NCBI RefSeq assembly: GCF_025465545.1
Contig: NZ_JAODMK010000011.1
Coordinates: 27,469-91,468, forward strand
DNA length: 64,000 bases
Source of the DNA: Naasia sp.
Lineage (GTDB): Bacteria > Actinomycetota > Actinomycetes > Actinomycetales > Microbacteriaceae
Direction: 5' to 3'
Below the pieces are notes generated by a model. It had not been told where the DNA came from. It worked only from the letters and a program-made list of their open reading frames with translations, and made no database searches. Made by a program: the position numbers and the translations under genes. Shown here one piece after another: positions 1 to 7,876 of this stretch (within the stretch, counting starts at the first letter, position 1; each line of letters begins with the position of its first letter).

Positions 1-2
1 GT

Positions 3-995
3 CTAGGCAGGCGCCTCACCCGGATAGCGGAGGCCGATCTGGCTGCGGATGTCGTCGAGGACATCCATGATGGCGACGCTCTCGGCCGGGGACAGTCGCG
101 GGCTGGCGATCTCACCCGCCCGGATCAGCCGCTCGGCCTCCAGCGCTTCGTACTGCATCCCGCGGCCCTCGATCGACGACTCGTACCGCTCCACCATGCC
201 GCCGGTGTTGTCGTAGACGGTGAACGAGGTGGGCGAGTACCAGACCGAGTCGATGTCGACCCGGCCGAGAGTGCCGATCACGCTCGCGGTGTTCGGGCCC
301 TTCGTGTCGAGGGCCGTGTGCAGCAGCGACTGCCTGCCGCCCTCGTGCTCCAGCAGGATGGCGGTCTGACGGTCCACCCCGGTGGCCGTGAAGCTCGCCA
401 TCGCCGAGACGCGGGTCGGCGCGCCGAGCATGTCGACGGCGAACGAGACCGGGTAGATGCCGAGGTCGAGGAGGGCTCCGCCGCCGAGATCGGGGTTGTT
501 GATGCGGTGCTTCGGATCCTTGGGCAGGTCCTGGTTGTGGTCGGCGATCACGGTGCGCACGTCGCCGAGCGTGCCGTCGTCCAGGATCTCGTGCAGGCGG
601 ATCATGTGCGGCAGGAAGCGCGGCCACATGGCCTCGAGCACGAGCAGGTTCTTCTCGGCGGCGAGGCTCGTGACCTTCCGCGCCTCGTCAGCGTTCACGG
701 TGAAGGGCTTCTCTATCAGCACGTGCTTGCCTGCCTCGAGGGCGAGCAGGGCCGCCTCGGCGTGGCCGGGATGCGGCGTGGCGATGTACACGATGTCGAC
801 GTCGGGGTCCTGGACGAGCGCCTCGTAGCTGGGGTGCCGGTGCGGGACGCCGAACTCCTGGCCGAACGCGTCCGCGGACTCCTGAGAGCGGCTGCCGACG
901 GCGACCGCGGTGAGCCCTGCGACCGCGAGGTCCCGCGTGAAGGCCTTGGCGATCCCTCCGGTGGCGAGGATCCCCCAGCCGATCTGCTCAGACAT
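3..995 (-). CDS. Gfo/Idh/MocA family NAD(P)-dependent oxidoreductase
   Basis: A 330-residue protein of normal length for the family. The N-terminus has a Rossmann nucleotide-binding turn (GILATGGIAKAF, residues 8-19). The family-defining EKP motif lies at residues 95-97, with Lys96 the expected catalytic lysine. The C-terminal alpha/beta domain contains the usual GGGALLDLGIYPV segment. It probably oxidises or reduces a sugar, inositol or sugar-like substrate in the cytoplasm, but the substrate is not predictable. The start ATG is preceded by GAAGGG. It is transcribed alone on this strand at the window edge; its stop is the TAG at the very start of the window, so it is complete. Confidence 0.9.
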   Translation of the reverse strand: MSEQIGWGILATGGIAKAFTRDLAVAGLTAVAVGSRSQESADAFGQEFGVPHRHPSYEALVQDPDVDIVYIATPHPGHAEAALLALEAGKHVLIEKPFTVNADEARKVTSLAAEKNLLVLEAMWPRFLPHMIRLHEILDDGTLGDVRTVIADHNQDLPKDPKHRINNPDLGGGALLDLGIYPVSFAVDMLGAPTRVSAMASFTATGVDRQTAILLEHEGGRQSLLHTALDTKGPNTASVIGTLGRVDIDSVWYSPTSFTVYDNTGGMVERYESSIEGRGMQYEALEAERLIRAGEIASPRLSPAESVAIMDVLDDIRSQIGLRYPGEAPA

Positions 996-1101
996 GTAGG
1001 CCCTTCGGCTCCGTTGACGCGTGGCGGGTCAATGCTAGCGACGGGCTGACCTGCCGGCTGAGTAGCAGCGTCGGCCGTGGTTCCTCCTCGGGGAGGAGGG
1101 G

Positions 1102-1767
1102 TCAGCAGTCCGTCCAGCGGGCGGAGGCCCGGGTGAAGGCGAGCGGCTCGTCCGGCAGACCGCCGTGCACCATCGCGAACGCGATGCACACGTCGTCGAG
1201 GGACACTGTCTCCGCCGGCCGGTACAGCGATGCCCGGTGGTGCGGCGACTCCCACCACTTCTGAGCGACGGTGGCGCCGGTGTTGCCTGCGCCGCCGGCG
1301 AGGTTGCCGTCGCAGCCGGTGCTCGGCAGGCCGTCGCTGCGGACAGCGCCGTCGTGGCCCCAGGCGCTGCCCGGGTCCTCGCTCGGGTCCTCCGCCATCC
1401 ATCGCAGGCGCTCCTGCAGGCAGGAGTCGAAGACGAAGTTGGCGGCGGGGATCGGCTCGAGGCAGTGCGTGGCTCGGATCTCGTTGAACCGGGCGGCGAA
1501 GCCGGCCAGGTCGGCGGACGTCGTGCCACGGACGTTCCCGTCGTCCCAGACAGAAGCGGGCGCCTCTGCGACAGAGGCGTCGGGGACGAGGCCGGAGCAG
1601 TGCGAGTCGAGGACCTCCGCATCGATCACGGAGGCCTGCTGCCGGGAGGCGGAGGAGTCGTCGACGCCGGCGAGGAAGGCGATGCGATCGGCTGCGACCG
1701 GCACGAGGAGCGTCAGCGCAGCGGTCAGGGCCGCCGCCGCCATCGCAGATCGGGCCAGGTTCAGCAT
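1102..1767 (-). CDS. Secreted CAP/SCP-superfamily-like protein
   Basis: I chose the ATG at 1767 because it is preceded by GGGGGA at a workable distance and opens directly into a signal peptide (MLNLARSAM followed by an Ala/Leu-rich core). The mature part resembles a CAP domain: an FNEIRA helix start, a WGHDG histidine segment, then WWESPHHRASLY, matching the family's W-x-x-S-x-x-H-R pattern. The glutamate expected in the GENI motif is not evident (the equivalent region reads GCDGNLAGG), so the classical metal-binding tetrad looks incomplete. There are several cysteines in the exported part, consistent with disulfides. Its role is unknown; related bacterial proteins are extracellular. It appears monocistronic. 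Confidence 0.6.
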   Translation of the reverse strand: MLNLARSAMAAAALTAALTLLVPVAADRIAFLAGVDDSSASRQQASVIDAEVLDSHCSGLVPDASVAEAPASVWDDGNVRGTTSADLAGFAARFNEIRATHCLEPIPAANFVFDSCLQERLRWMAEDPSEDPGSAWGHDGAVRSDGLPSTGCDGNLAGGAGNTGATVAQKWWESPHHRASLYRPAETVSLDDVCIAFAMVHGGLPDEPLAFTRASARWTDC

Positions 1768-1955
1768 GCGGTCGTTGTCCCCCAACAACTCGGGCACCCA
1801 TCTACCCAATGGCGCCGTGTGCGGTCGCTTCCCCCGCAACCTGTCCCCCAAGTTATGCCGAGTCGAAGTGTCGGCACAAGCGCCCGAGACCCTTTCAGCC
1901 GTGTTCTGGGGGCGTGCGCTGGCCCTCCCGGCTCGGCTGGCGCCATTTCAGCGGG

Positions 1956-2570
1956 TCAGGAGGGGACCGGGTAGTTCGCCGCCGAGAGGAGGGCGGCCAA
2001 GTGCACGGCATTGGCGGCCGCCGTCTTCGTGGCGGAGAGCACCTGCTCGGGCGTCTCGTCGAGATCCTTGTAGTCAACGGACCCCATGGCCTGGCCGTTC
2101 CAGTACGTCACGCCCTGGGCCGGGATCGTGAAGCCGACGTCGTTGAGCGCCTGGAAGAGTTCGGCGCTGATCTGGTGGGCGCCGTCCTCGTTGCCCACGA
2201 CGGCCGCCACCGCGACCTTCCCGAACATCGACGGTCGCCCCTCGTCATCCTGCTCGGACAGCTCGGCGTCCAGCCTCTCGAGCACCCGCTGGGCGACGCT
2301 CGACAGGTGCCCCATCCAGGTCGGCGTCGCGAGGACCAGGATGTCCGCCGCGAGCACGCGCTCACGGATGCTCGGCCACTGATCGCCGTCGCCCATGTCT
2401 GCCGCGACGCCCGGCTTGACGTCGTAGTCGACGACGCGGATGAGGGACCCTGGTGCTCCGGCGGCCTGCAGCTGGTCGAGCACCTGCCGCGCCAGCAGCT
2501 CGGTGCTCGACTCCGCTGGCGAGGGACTGAGCGTGCAGACGAGGGCGAGGGCTGTCAGTGGTGTGGCCAT
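1956..2570 (-). CDS. Flavodoxin-fold NAD(P)H-dependent oxidoreductase
   Basis: A flavodoxin/NADPH-dependent FMN reductase fold. It opens with a beta strand and phosphate-binding loop (ALVCTLSPSPAESST), has the ATPTWMGHLSS segment that usually contacts the flavin ring, and the conserved VVGNEDGAHQ region. I placed the start at the ATG at 2570, which has AGGAAG just upstream and yields the typical N-terminus; a longer form starting 13 codons earlier has no supporting sequence. It is about 204 residues. Members bind FMN and reduce quinones or flavins in the cytosol. The physiological acceptor is not evident. Confidence 0.85.
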   Translation of the reverse strand: MATPLTALALVCTLSPSPAESSTELLARQVLDQLQAAGAPGSLIRVVDYDVKPGVAADMGDGDQWPSIRERVLAADILVLATPTWMGHLSSVAQRVLERLDAELSEQDDEGRPSMFGKVAVAAVVGNEDGAHQISAELFQALNDVGFTIPAQGVTYWNGQAMGSVDYKDLDETPEQVLSATKTAAANAVHLAALLSAANYPVPS

Positions 2571-2680
2571 GGGCTTCCTTCCGAGGATGCGGGAGCCGTC
2601 CACCCGCATCCCCGAAGCCTTCCGCTCCTCCGCCGTGCGTTGGCTGTGCGCCTCCGGGCCTGCCGACGACCGGCTTCAGG

Positions 2681-3772
2681 TCAGACCGGCTGGAGGAGCC
2701 TCCGAGGGGGCCGACGAGCCGGCGCGCGTCCGCGGATCTCCTGCACGGGCCGGAACGGCGCCCGAGGGTCGCCCGTCCAGACGCAGAGGGTGGAGTGGCT
2801 CGTGTGCAGAGCTCCCGCTTGCGAGGATCGGGAGAGGTAGAACAGGCCGTTCCCGAGGGCCTCGAGACCCACGTCGGCGCTCTGGTACCAGCCCCGGACT
2901 CCGGTCGCCGGGTCGACGAGCCCGTCGTCGGCGAGCGCGAGAAGGAGGCCCCGTTCCCCGCCGAGGCCGCTCAGCCGAGTTCTGCGGGGGCGGCTCTTGG
3001 CGTCGACCGCGAACAGGGTGAAGTTGGGGAACCGCGCCTTGGCGCCGGCGTAGACGCCGAGGAACCAGCGTCGGAGGCAGGAGTCGTACTCGAGGTTCTG
3101 GACTCCGAAACGGGTGTTGCCGGTGAAGAGGAAGTACTTGCCCGTCACCTGGGGTGGGCCGCTCCGATCTGGGGCCTGGGTGAGGGGCCGCTGATACCGG
3201 GCCCAGTTCCGGATGTCGTACTGCAGGAGCACCTGGTGGTCGTTGTCGCTGCGTTGCACGCCCGAGTGAACGCCGTAGGCGACGGTGAGGAGCTGGGGAC
3301 CGGTCGTCTGTCCGAATCGTGGCCCGAAGGTGATCCCGTCGATGCCACTGCAGCCGTAGCGTGAGGCGGGGAGCTCGATCCCGCCCCGGGCCCGCTCCCC
3401 GCCGCCGGTGTAGTCGCGAGCGACCTCCGCCAGGTGCACTGTGGTGAGCACCGTTGCGTCCTCGGCCCGCATCCCGACGCCGATGATGGCGTCGACCTCG
3501 ACGACAGCCACGGAGAAGGCACCCGCCGCCTTGTCCTCCAGCGACGCATAGAGTCGCCGGTTCTCGGGGTTGAAGGTCACATCCCCCATGTGCCCCGGAA
3601 TCCCGGTCACCGTTCCCAGAAGCGCTCCGGACAGGTCGGTCTTCACGAGGACCGTCGTGAAGGAGTAGTAGACGCGGCCCCGCTCGCGATCCACTGCGAT
3701 CCCCTGCACGTGACCGGTCTGCCACAACCCCGAGTTCAGGGCGGGCGGATAGCCGAGCAGAGTCGCATCCAT
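2681..3772 (-). CDS. Conserved hypothetical protein, beta-propeller-like
   Basis: A 363-residue protein without signal peptide or membrane segment. Its repeated short strand-like blocks (GIAVDRERGRVYYSF, VTFNPENRRLYASL, GIDGITFGP, NLEYDSCLRRWFLGV) are spaced like blades of a seven-bladed propeller of the YncE/NHL type; that fold is inference from the repeat pattern. No catalytic motif is visible. The ATG has no clear ribosome-binding site, but a TGTAGT-like hexamer lies about 8 nt upstream, so a leaderless message is possible. Neighbours do not indicate a function. Confidence 0.6.
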   Translation of the reverse strand: MDATLLGYPPALNSGLWQTGHVQGIAVDRERGRVYYSFTTVLVKTDLSGALLGTVTGIPGHMGDVTFNPENRRLYASLEDKAAGAFSVAVVEVDAIIGVGMRAEDATVLTTVHLAEVARDYTGGGERARGGIELPASRYGCSGIDGITFGPRFGQTTGPQLLTVAYGVHSGVQRSDNDHQVLLQYDIRNWARYQRPLTQAPDRSGPPQVTGKYFLFTGNTRFGVQNLEYDSCLRRWFLGVYAGAKARFPNFTLFAVDAKSRPRRTRLSGLGGERGLLLALADDGLVDPATGVRGWYQSADVGLEALGNGLFYLSRSSQAGALHTSHSTLCVWTGDPRAPFRPVQEIRGRAPARRPPRRLLQPV

Positions 3773-3960
3773 GTCTGCCGACTACACCGGCCGCAGATGA
3801 ACCCCCGGGCTCCGGCGGGTTGCGCCCGTCGGAACAGCAGAGGGCGGGACGAGGTGGATCCCACCAGACGGGTCCCCGCGCGCATTGCACAGTTCCCGTC
3901 GGAAATCAGCACGAGCCGGCCCGGGTATGCGCGTCCGGCCCGGTGGGGTAAGACGGAGGT

Positions 3961-4890
3961 ATGAAGAACCTGACGTTCCCCGGCACCGGTCTCTCCCCGT
4001 CCAACATCATCCTCGGGCTCATGCGCATCCAGGACCTCAGCGACGAGGAGATCAGGACGCTGATCGGCACCGCCCGCGACGTCGGCATCAACTTCTTCGA
4101 CCATGCCGACATCTACGGCTCCACGACGCACGGCTGCGAGACGCGCTTCGGCGAGGCGATCACGCTCAGCCCGAGCGAGCGGGAGCAGGTGATCGTGCAG
4201 AGCAAGGTGGGCATCGGGAAGGGCTACTTCGACTTCTCCCGCGAGCACATCCTCACGTCCGTGGACGAGTCGCTCGCCGCACTCAACCTGGACTACCTCG
4301 ACATCCTCCTGCTGCACCGCCCCGACACCCTGATGGAGCCCGACGAGGTGGCCACGGCGTTCGACGAGCTCCAGGCGGCCGGCAAGGTGCGCCACTTCGG
4401 GGTCTCGAACCAGACTCCGGGACAGATGGAGCTGCTGCGGCGTTCGCTGGCCCAGCCCATCCTCGTGAACCAGGTGCAGCTGAGCATCACCCACGCATCG
4501 CTGCTCAGCCAAGGCGTCGCCGTCAACATGGCCGGGCTCGACCAGTCGATCGATCGCGACCTGGGCATCCTCGACTACTGCCGCCTCAACGACATCACAC
4601 TGCAGGCCTGGTCGCCGTTCCAGAAGGGCTTCTTCGACGGCGTCTTCGTGGGCGACCGCAAGGCCTACCCGGAGCTCAACGACCGCCTCGACGAGCTCGC
4701 CACCAAGTACGACGTGACGCCAACGGGGATCGCGGTGGCCTGGATCACCCGGCACCCCGCGAACATCCAGGTCGTGCTCGGCACCACCAAGCCCGAACGG
4801 GTGCGCGACTCCGCTGCCGGCTCGGAGATCCCGCTGACCCGCGAGGAGTGGTACGGCCTGTTCCGGGCGGCGGGGCACATCCTGCCCTGA
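3961..4890 (+). CDS. Aldo/keto reductase
   Basis: A 309-residue (beta/alpha)8 aldo/keto reductase of the YdhF-like type. The catalytic tetrad is readable as Asp47, Tyr52, Lys82 and His119, in FFDHADIYG, SKVGIG and LLLHRPD. It reduces or oxidises a carbonyl/alcohol pair with NAD(P)H in the cytosol; the substrate is unknown. GGAGGT abuts the ATG with no spacer, too close for a Shine-Dalgarno, while TAAGAC lies about 10 nt upstream as a possible -10 box, so the message may be leaderless. It converges with the MBL-fold gene downstream. Confidence 0.92.
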   Translation: MKNLTFPGTGLSPSNIILGLMRIQDLSDEEIRTLIGTARDVGINFFDHADIYGSTTHGCETRFGEAITLSPSEREQVIVQSKVGIGKGYFDFSREHILTSVDESLAALNLDYLDILLLHRPDTLMEPDEVATAFDELQAAGKVRHFGVSNQTPGQMELLRRSLAQPILVNQVQLSITHASLLSQGVAVNMAGLDQSIDRDLGILDYCRLNDITLQAWSPFQKGFFDGVFVGDRKAYPELNDRLDELATKYDVTPTGIAVAWITRHPANIQVVLGTTKPERVRDSAAGSEIPLTREEWYGLFRAAGHILP

Positions 4891-4913
4891 GCTCCGGCTC
4901 GGTCGGGGTCGGG

Positions 4914-5774
4914 TCAGCCGTCCTGGTCGGGATCCGTCGCGGACCCGGTGAGCCAGCAGCGGTAGAGCTCCGCACTGTCCCGCACGACGCCGCGCGCTCC
5001 GGACCGCACCAGGCGGTCCGTCCACCCGCCATAGATGCGGTCGTACTGCACGCCGTCGAGCGAGGCGAGCAGCCGGGCGAGGTGACGCGCGGGCATGGGC
5101 AGCAGCATCGGGTAGCTGCGCATGAAGGACACCCGACGGCTGCCCGGCAGCACCATCATCGTGTCGCTCACGAGCAGGGCGCCCCTGCCCTCGGCGGCTG
5201 CCGCGAGATGGAGCACGGCGCTGCCGGCGAAGTGCCCGCCGGTGCGGATCAGCGTCACGCCCGGCGCGACCTCGAGCCGGTCGTCCCACCAGTCCACCGC
5301 ATCCCACGACCGCAGCACCCATTCGGCGTCCCGGCGCGGGATCCAGAGCGGCGCACCCCGGCCGTCGCTCCGCCGGAACCGGTCGCTCCACTCCCCCTGC
5401 ACCCCGCAGAGGTGGGGGTGGCTCTGCGCGACACCCAGCAGCCCGCCGTTCGCTCGCACGAACTCGACGGCGGCCTCGTCGAGGAACCCCGGCGGATCCC
5501 AGAGCACGCCGCCCCTCGGGGTGTGGACGAGCAGGCCGCGGTGTCCGATCCCGAGTGACGGGGTCACGGCGAGTTCGAACAGGCCGGGCTCGAGCTCGGT
5601 CCAGGACGTGCGGTGCCCCTCAGCGGCGAGCTCCTCGAGACTCGTCCACTCCTGGCCGGTCTCGGGCACGTACTGCCGCTCCTCGGCGCAGATGCGGCAC
5701 TTCCCCGGCGGCTCGGCGGAGGCGGGGTACTGGTTGGCGCAGGTCCGGCAGATCCAGGACACCTCGGCGGTCAT
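4914..5774 (-). CDS. MBL-fold metallo-hydrolase with N-terminal zinc ribbon
   Basis: The ATG at 5774 has GGAGGTG seven nucleotides upstream. Residues 9-29 carry a CxxC...CxxC zinc ribbon (Cys9, Cys12, Cys26, Cys29), followed by a metallo-beta-lactamase-like domain that starts with a GHRGLLVHTP strand and contains SHPHLCG where HxHxDH is usual. The first two histidines are present, but the Asp-His pair is replaced by Leu-Cys. Later TGGHFAGSAVLHL and LLVSDTMMVLP match the second His and metal-bridging Asp regions. It could be a degenerate hydrolase or a variant metal centre; the substrate is unknown. Confidence 0.75.
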   Translation of the reverse strand: MTAEVSWICRTCANQYPASAEPPGKCRICAEERQYVPETGQEWTSLEELAAEGHRTSWTELEPGLFELAVTPSLGIGHRGLLVHTPRGGVLWDPPGFLDEAAVEFVRANGGLLGVAQSHPHLCGVQGEWSDRFRRSDGRGAPLWIPRRDAEWVLRSWDAVDWWDDRLEVAPGVTLIRTGGHFAGSAVLHLAAAAEGRGALLVSDTMMVLPGSRRVSFMRSYPMLLPMPARHLARLLASLDGVQYDRIYGGWTDRLVRSGARGVVRDSAELYRCWLTGSATDPDQDG

Positions 5775-6127
5775 CGCGTCGCACCTCCGTCTGCTCTCGC
5801 CCATCCTGCCTCCCCGCTCTCGGCACCGAAAGGGCGGCGCAGCAGGTGCATGTCCGTCGACGACGACCGGGACCGGTGCTCCTCATCGTGCGCCAGTGCG
5901 CCCCGCCACCAATTGCTTCCAGGTCTCCTCCAGCGGCTTCAGCACCGTGATCCTCGAAGAACTCCACCCACGACGCCGCCACGTGACCGAGCGGATCCCA
6001 GTCGTGCACCAGACAGGGCAGGTGCGAGCGCCGGGCCCGGCGCCCCCATTTCGCGATTCTTGGGCACGCTTCCCGCACGTCGGGTTCCTGCTCGGTTACG
6101 CCTGCCGCTGCCAGCGCGACCGAGGGG
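5775..6127. other. Intergenic stretch without an intact gene
   Basis: About 350 nt between the MBL gene start and the small membrane protein stop. No open frame here has a start, ribosome-binding site and convincing composition. On the minus strand, around 5890-6050, two different frames give protein-like stretches, one ending in PLEETWKQLVAGRTGAR before a stop and another including DPLGHVAASWVEFFEDHG. This is what a frameshifted remnant would look like, but I cannot name the family. Confidence 0.35.
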
Positions 6128-6469
6128 TCAGGGACGCTCGGGCACCTTGAGGAACAGGCCCACGGCGAGCAGCGCTCCGGCCGCGAGGATGTGTGCGGCC
6201 GACCACAGGGGTCCGGCGAACTCGAACGGGGCCACCGGGTTCCAGAGGACAACGATCGCCCCGAGCACCGGAAGCCACCACCACGCCCGGCCCTGGACCG
6301 CGAACACCGCGATGATGCAGGCCAGGATGCTGAGGAGGAGTCGCACGGCGAAGTAGAGGTCGGACCCGATCAGGAAGATCCCGATCACGGCGGCGATAGC
6401 GGAGAGCAGTCCGGGCAGCAGAGCCGGGCGGAGCATCTCCGGCTGCGGGGTTTCGCGGGCCCGGCTCAC
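6128..6469 (-). CDS. Small integral membrane protein
   Basis: A 113-residue protein that begins with GTG and has four probable membrane segments: about residues 15-33, 40-57, 65-80 and 88-107, rich in Leu, Ala, Ile and Val. The tail is short (KVPERP). Its length and topology resemble the small actinobacterial four-helix membrane proteins annotated as DUFs. No functional motif is visible. The start codon is not backed by a strong ribosome-binding site. Confidence 0.7.
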   Translation of the reverse strand: MSRARETPQPEMLRPALLPGLLSAIAAVIGIFLIGSDLYFAVRLLLSILACIIAVFAVQGRAWWWLPVLGAIVVLWNPVAPFEFAGPLWSAAHILAAGALLAVGLFLKVPERP

Positions 6470-6524
6470 CGTCGGACTCTACCGCTCGGTGCCGCACTCG
6501 TCGCCCCCGGCGTCGCCGTCGGTG

Positions 6525-7022
6525 TCAGCTGCGGAAGTCCTCGGGGTCGGCCTCGTCCAGGAACTGCCGGAACTCGGCGACCTCGGCCTCCTCGTCAGGG
6601 GCGTCCTCGGTGACCTCGTCCGGGATGCCCGCCGCCGCCAGCACCTCGTCCGCGACCCAGATCGGCGCATCGACGCGCGAGGCGAGGGCGACCGCATCGG
6701 AGGGGCGGGCGTCGAGGGTGTGCCGACCGGTGGGAGTGAGCAGCGTGATCTCCGCGTAGAAGGTGCTGTCCTCCACCCGGGTGACCTCGACCCGGGTGAC
6801 GGCAGCTCCGGAGATCTCGAGCAGGCTCTTCATCAGATCGTGCGAGAGCGGGCGGGCGGCCTGGGCGCCCTCCACCGCGAGCAGGATCGAGCTCGCCTCC
6901 TGGCCGCCGATCCAGATCGGCAGAACCGTGCCGCTGCCCGGCTCGTCGCCGATCGGCTTCAGCAGGATGACGTGCTGGCCGACGGGATCTCGGGCTACTC
7001 CGGCGACGCGGACCTGAACCAT
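6525..7022 (-). CDS. Bifunctional nuclease family protein (DUF151)
   Basis: A 165-residue protein. The start at 7022 (MVQVRVAGV) is chosen over the much longer open frame because AGGGAG lies five bases upstream and the family begins exactly here. The core shows VILLKPIG, LPIWIGGQEASSI and DARPSDAVALASRVDAPI, all characteristic of the BFN/DUF151 fold, followed by an acidic C-terminal tail. Family members have been described as nucleases active on DNA and RNA; in actinobacteria they are broadly conserved with an unclear role. It is divergent from the secreted PepSY-like gene. Confidence 0.88.
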   Translation of the reverse strand: MVQVRVAGVARDPVGQHVILLKPIGDEPGSGTVLPIWIGGQEASSILLAVEGAQAARPLSHDLMKSLLEISGAAVTRVEVTRVEDSTFYAEITLLTPTGRHTLDARPSDAVALASRVDAPIWVADEVLAAAGIPDEVTEDAPDEEAEVAEFRQFLDEADPEDFRS

Positions 7023-7302
7023 GACGACTCCCTGAAAGGGCGGCGGGACTGCCATCGTAGGCCAGCAGCATGCGCAGAGGGCGGGAGAGCCGCATCCCAC
7101 CGGCCAAACCGCATCGGCACGCGGTCGCGCCGTGGCCGCACCGTTGCGGTCGTGCGAGCACGCGCGAGCACAGGCGGTTCGCCGCTTCATCGTCCCGATC
7201 TCGCATCGAGCCGATATGCCCTCCAGTGCGTACGCATAGCCTTCCGGCACATCCTCGGGTCGACCCCTCCGCCAGGAGAGGGAGACAGAAGGGACATCAC
7301 AG

Positions 7303-7788
7303 ATGACGAAGCGCAGAACGCTCACCGTCGCGGGGCTCTCCGTTGCCGCCGCGATCACCGGCGCAGCACTCACCGCAGCCGCACTGCCTGCCATGGCAGA
7401 GGGTGCCACACCCTCCCCGAGCTCGAGCTCGAGCTCGAGCGAGTCGACGACGACCACGCCGTCGGCGGACGACCCGAGCAAGGGCGGCCACCAGGCGAAC
7501 GGCGTCACCGAGGAGCTCCTCACCGGTGACGCCGCCGCCAAGGCGACGGCGGCAGTGCAGGCGAAGTACCCGGATGCCACGATCCAACGGGTCGAGAACG
7601 ACGCCGAGGGTGACTCCTACGAGGCGCACATCCTGCAGGCCGACGGCAGCTCCGCCACCGTCAAGCTCGACGACTCGTTCACCGTGACGGGTCTGGAGGC
7701 CGGCGGTCCTGGCGGCGGCCGGCACGGCGACCGGCAGGGCGACGACGATTCGACCACCTCCGACAGCTCGTCCACCACGACGTCCTGA
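7303..7788 (+). CDS. Secreted PepSY-like protein with Ser/Thr-rich linkers
   Basis: A 161-residue protein with a Sec signal peptide (MTKRRTLTVAGLSVAAAITG..., likely cleavage after AMA near residue 31). A run of serines is encoded by a hexanucleotide tandem repeat. The central part (ELLTGDAAAKATAAVQAKYP followed by YEAHILQADG) has the alpha/beta look of a PepSY domain, and the tail is Gly/Asp/Ser/Thr-rich and disordered. AAGGGA precedes the ATG. PepSY proteins are thought to modulate extracytoplasmic proteases; here that is inference. A strong hairpin follows the stop. Confidence 0.75.
   Translation: MTKRRTLTVAGLSVAAAITGAALTAAALPAMAEGATPSPSSSSSSSESTTTTPSADDPSKGGHQANGVTEELLTGDAAAKATAAVQAKYPDATIQRVENDAEGDSYEAHILQADGSSATVKLDDSFTVTGLEAGGPGGGRHGDRQGDDDSTTSDSSSTTTS
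7417..7441 (+). repeat. AGCTCG hexanucleotide tandem repeat inside a coding region
   Basis: About four consecutive AGCTCG units encode an alternating Ser-Ser run just after the signal peptide of the PepSY-like protein. Because the unit is 6 nt, copy-number change would lengthen or shorten the serine linker without breaking the frame. Confidence 0.75.
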
Positions 7789-7794
7789 TCCGGC

Positions 7795-7827
7795 CGGCGG
7801 TGGGGGCGATCCGCGTCCTCACCGCCG
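7795..7827. terminator. Inverted repeat between convergent genes
   Basis: CGGCGGTG (7795-7802) pairs perfectly with CACCGCCG (7820-7827) across a 17-nt loop, directly after the PepSY-like gene stop and before the convergent M20 peptidase stop. The position suits a bidirectional terminator; there is no U-tract, as is usual in such GC-rich genomes. Confidence 0.5.
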
Positions 7828-7876
7828 ATTCCCCGGCCCCTCCCGCAGAGTTCGACGCGGACCGGCCGTGAGCGCC

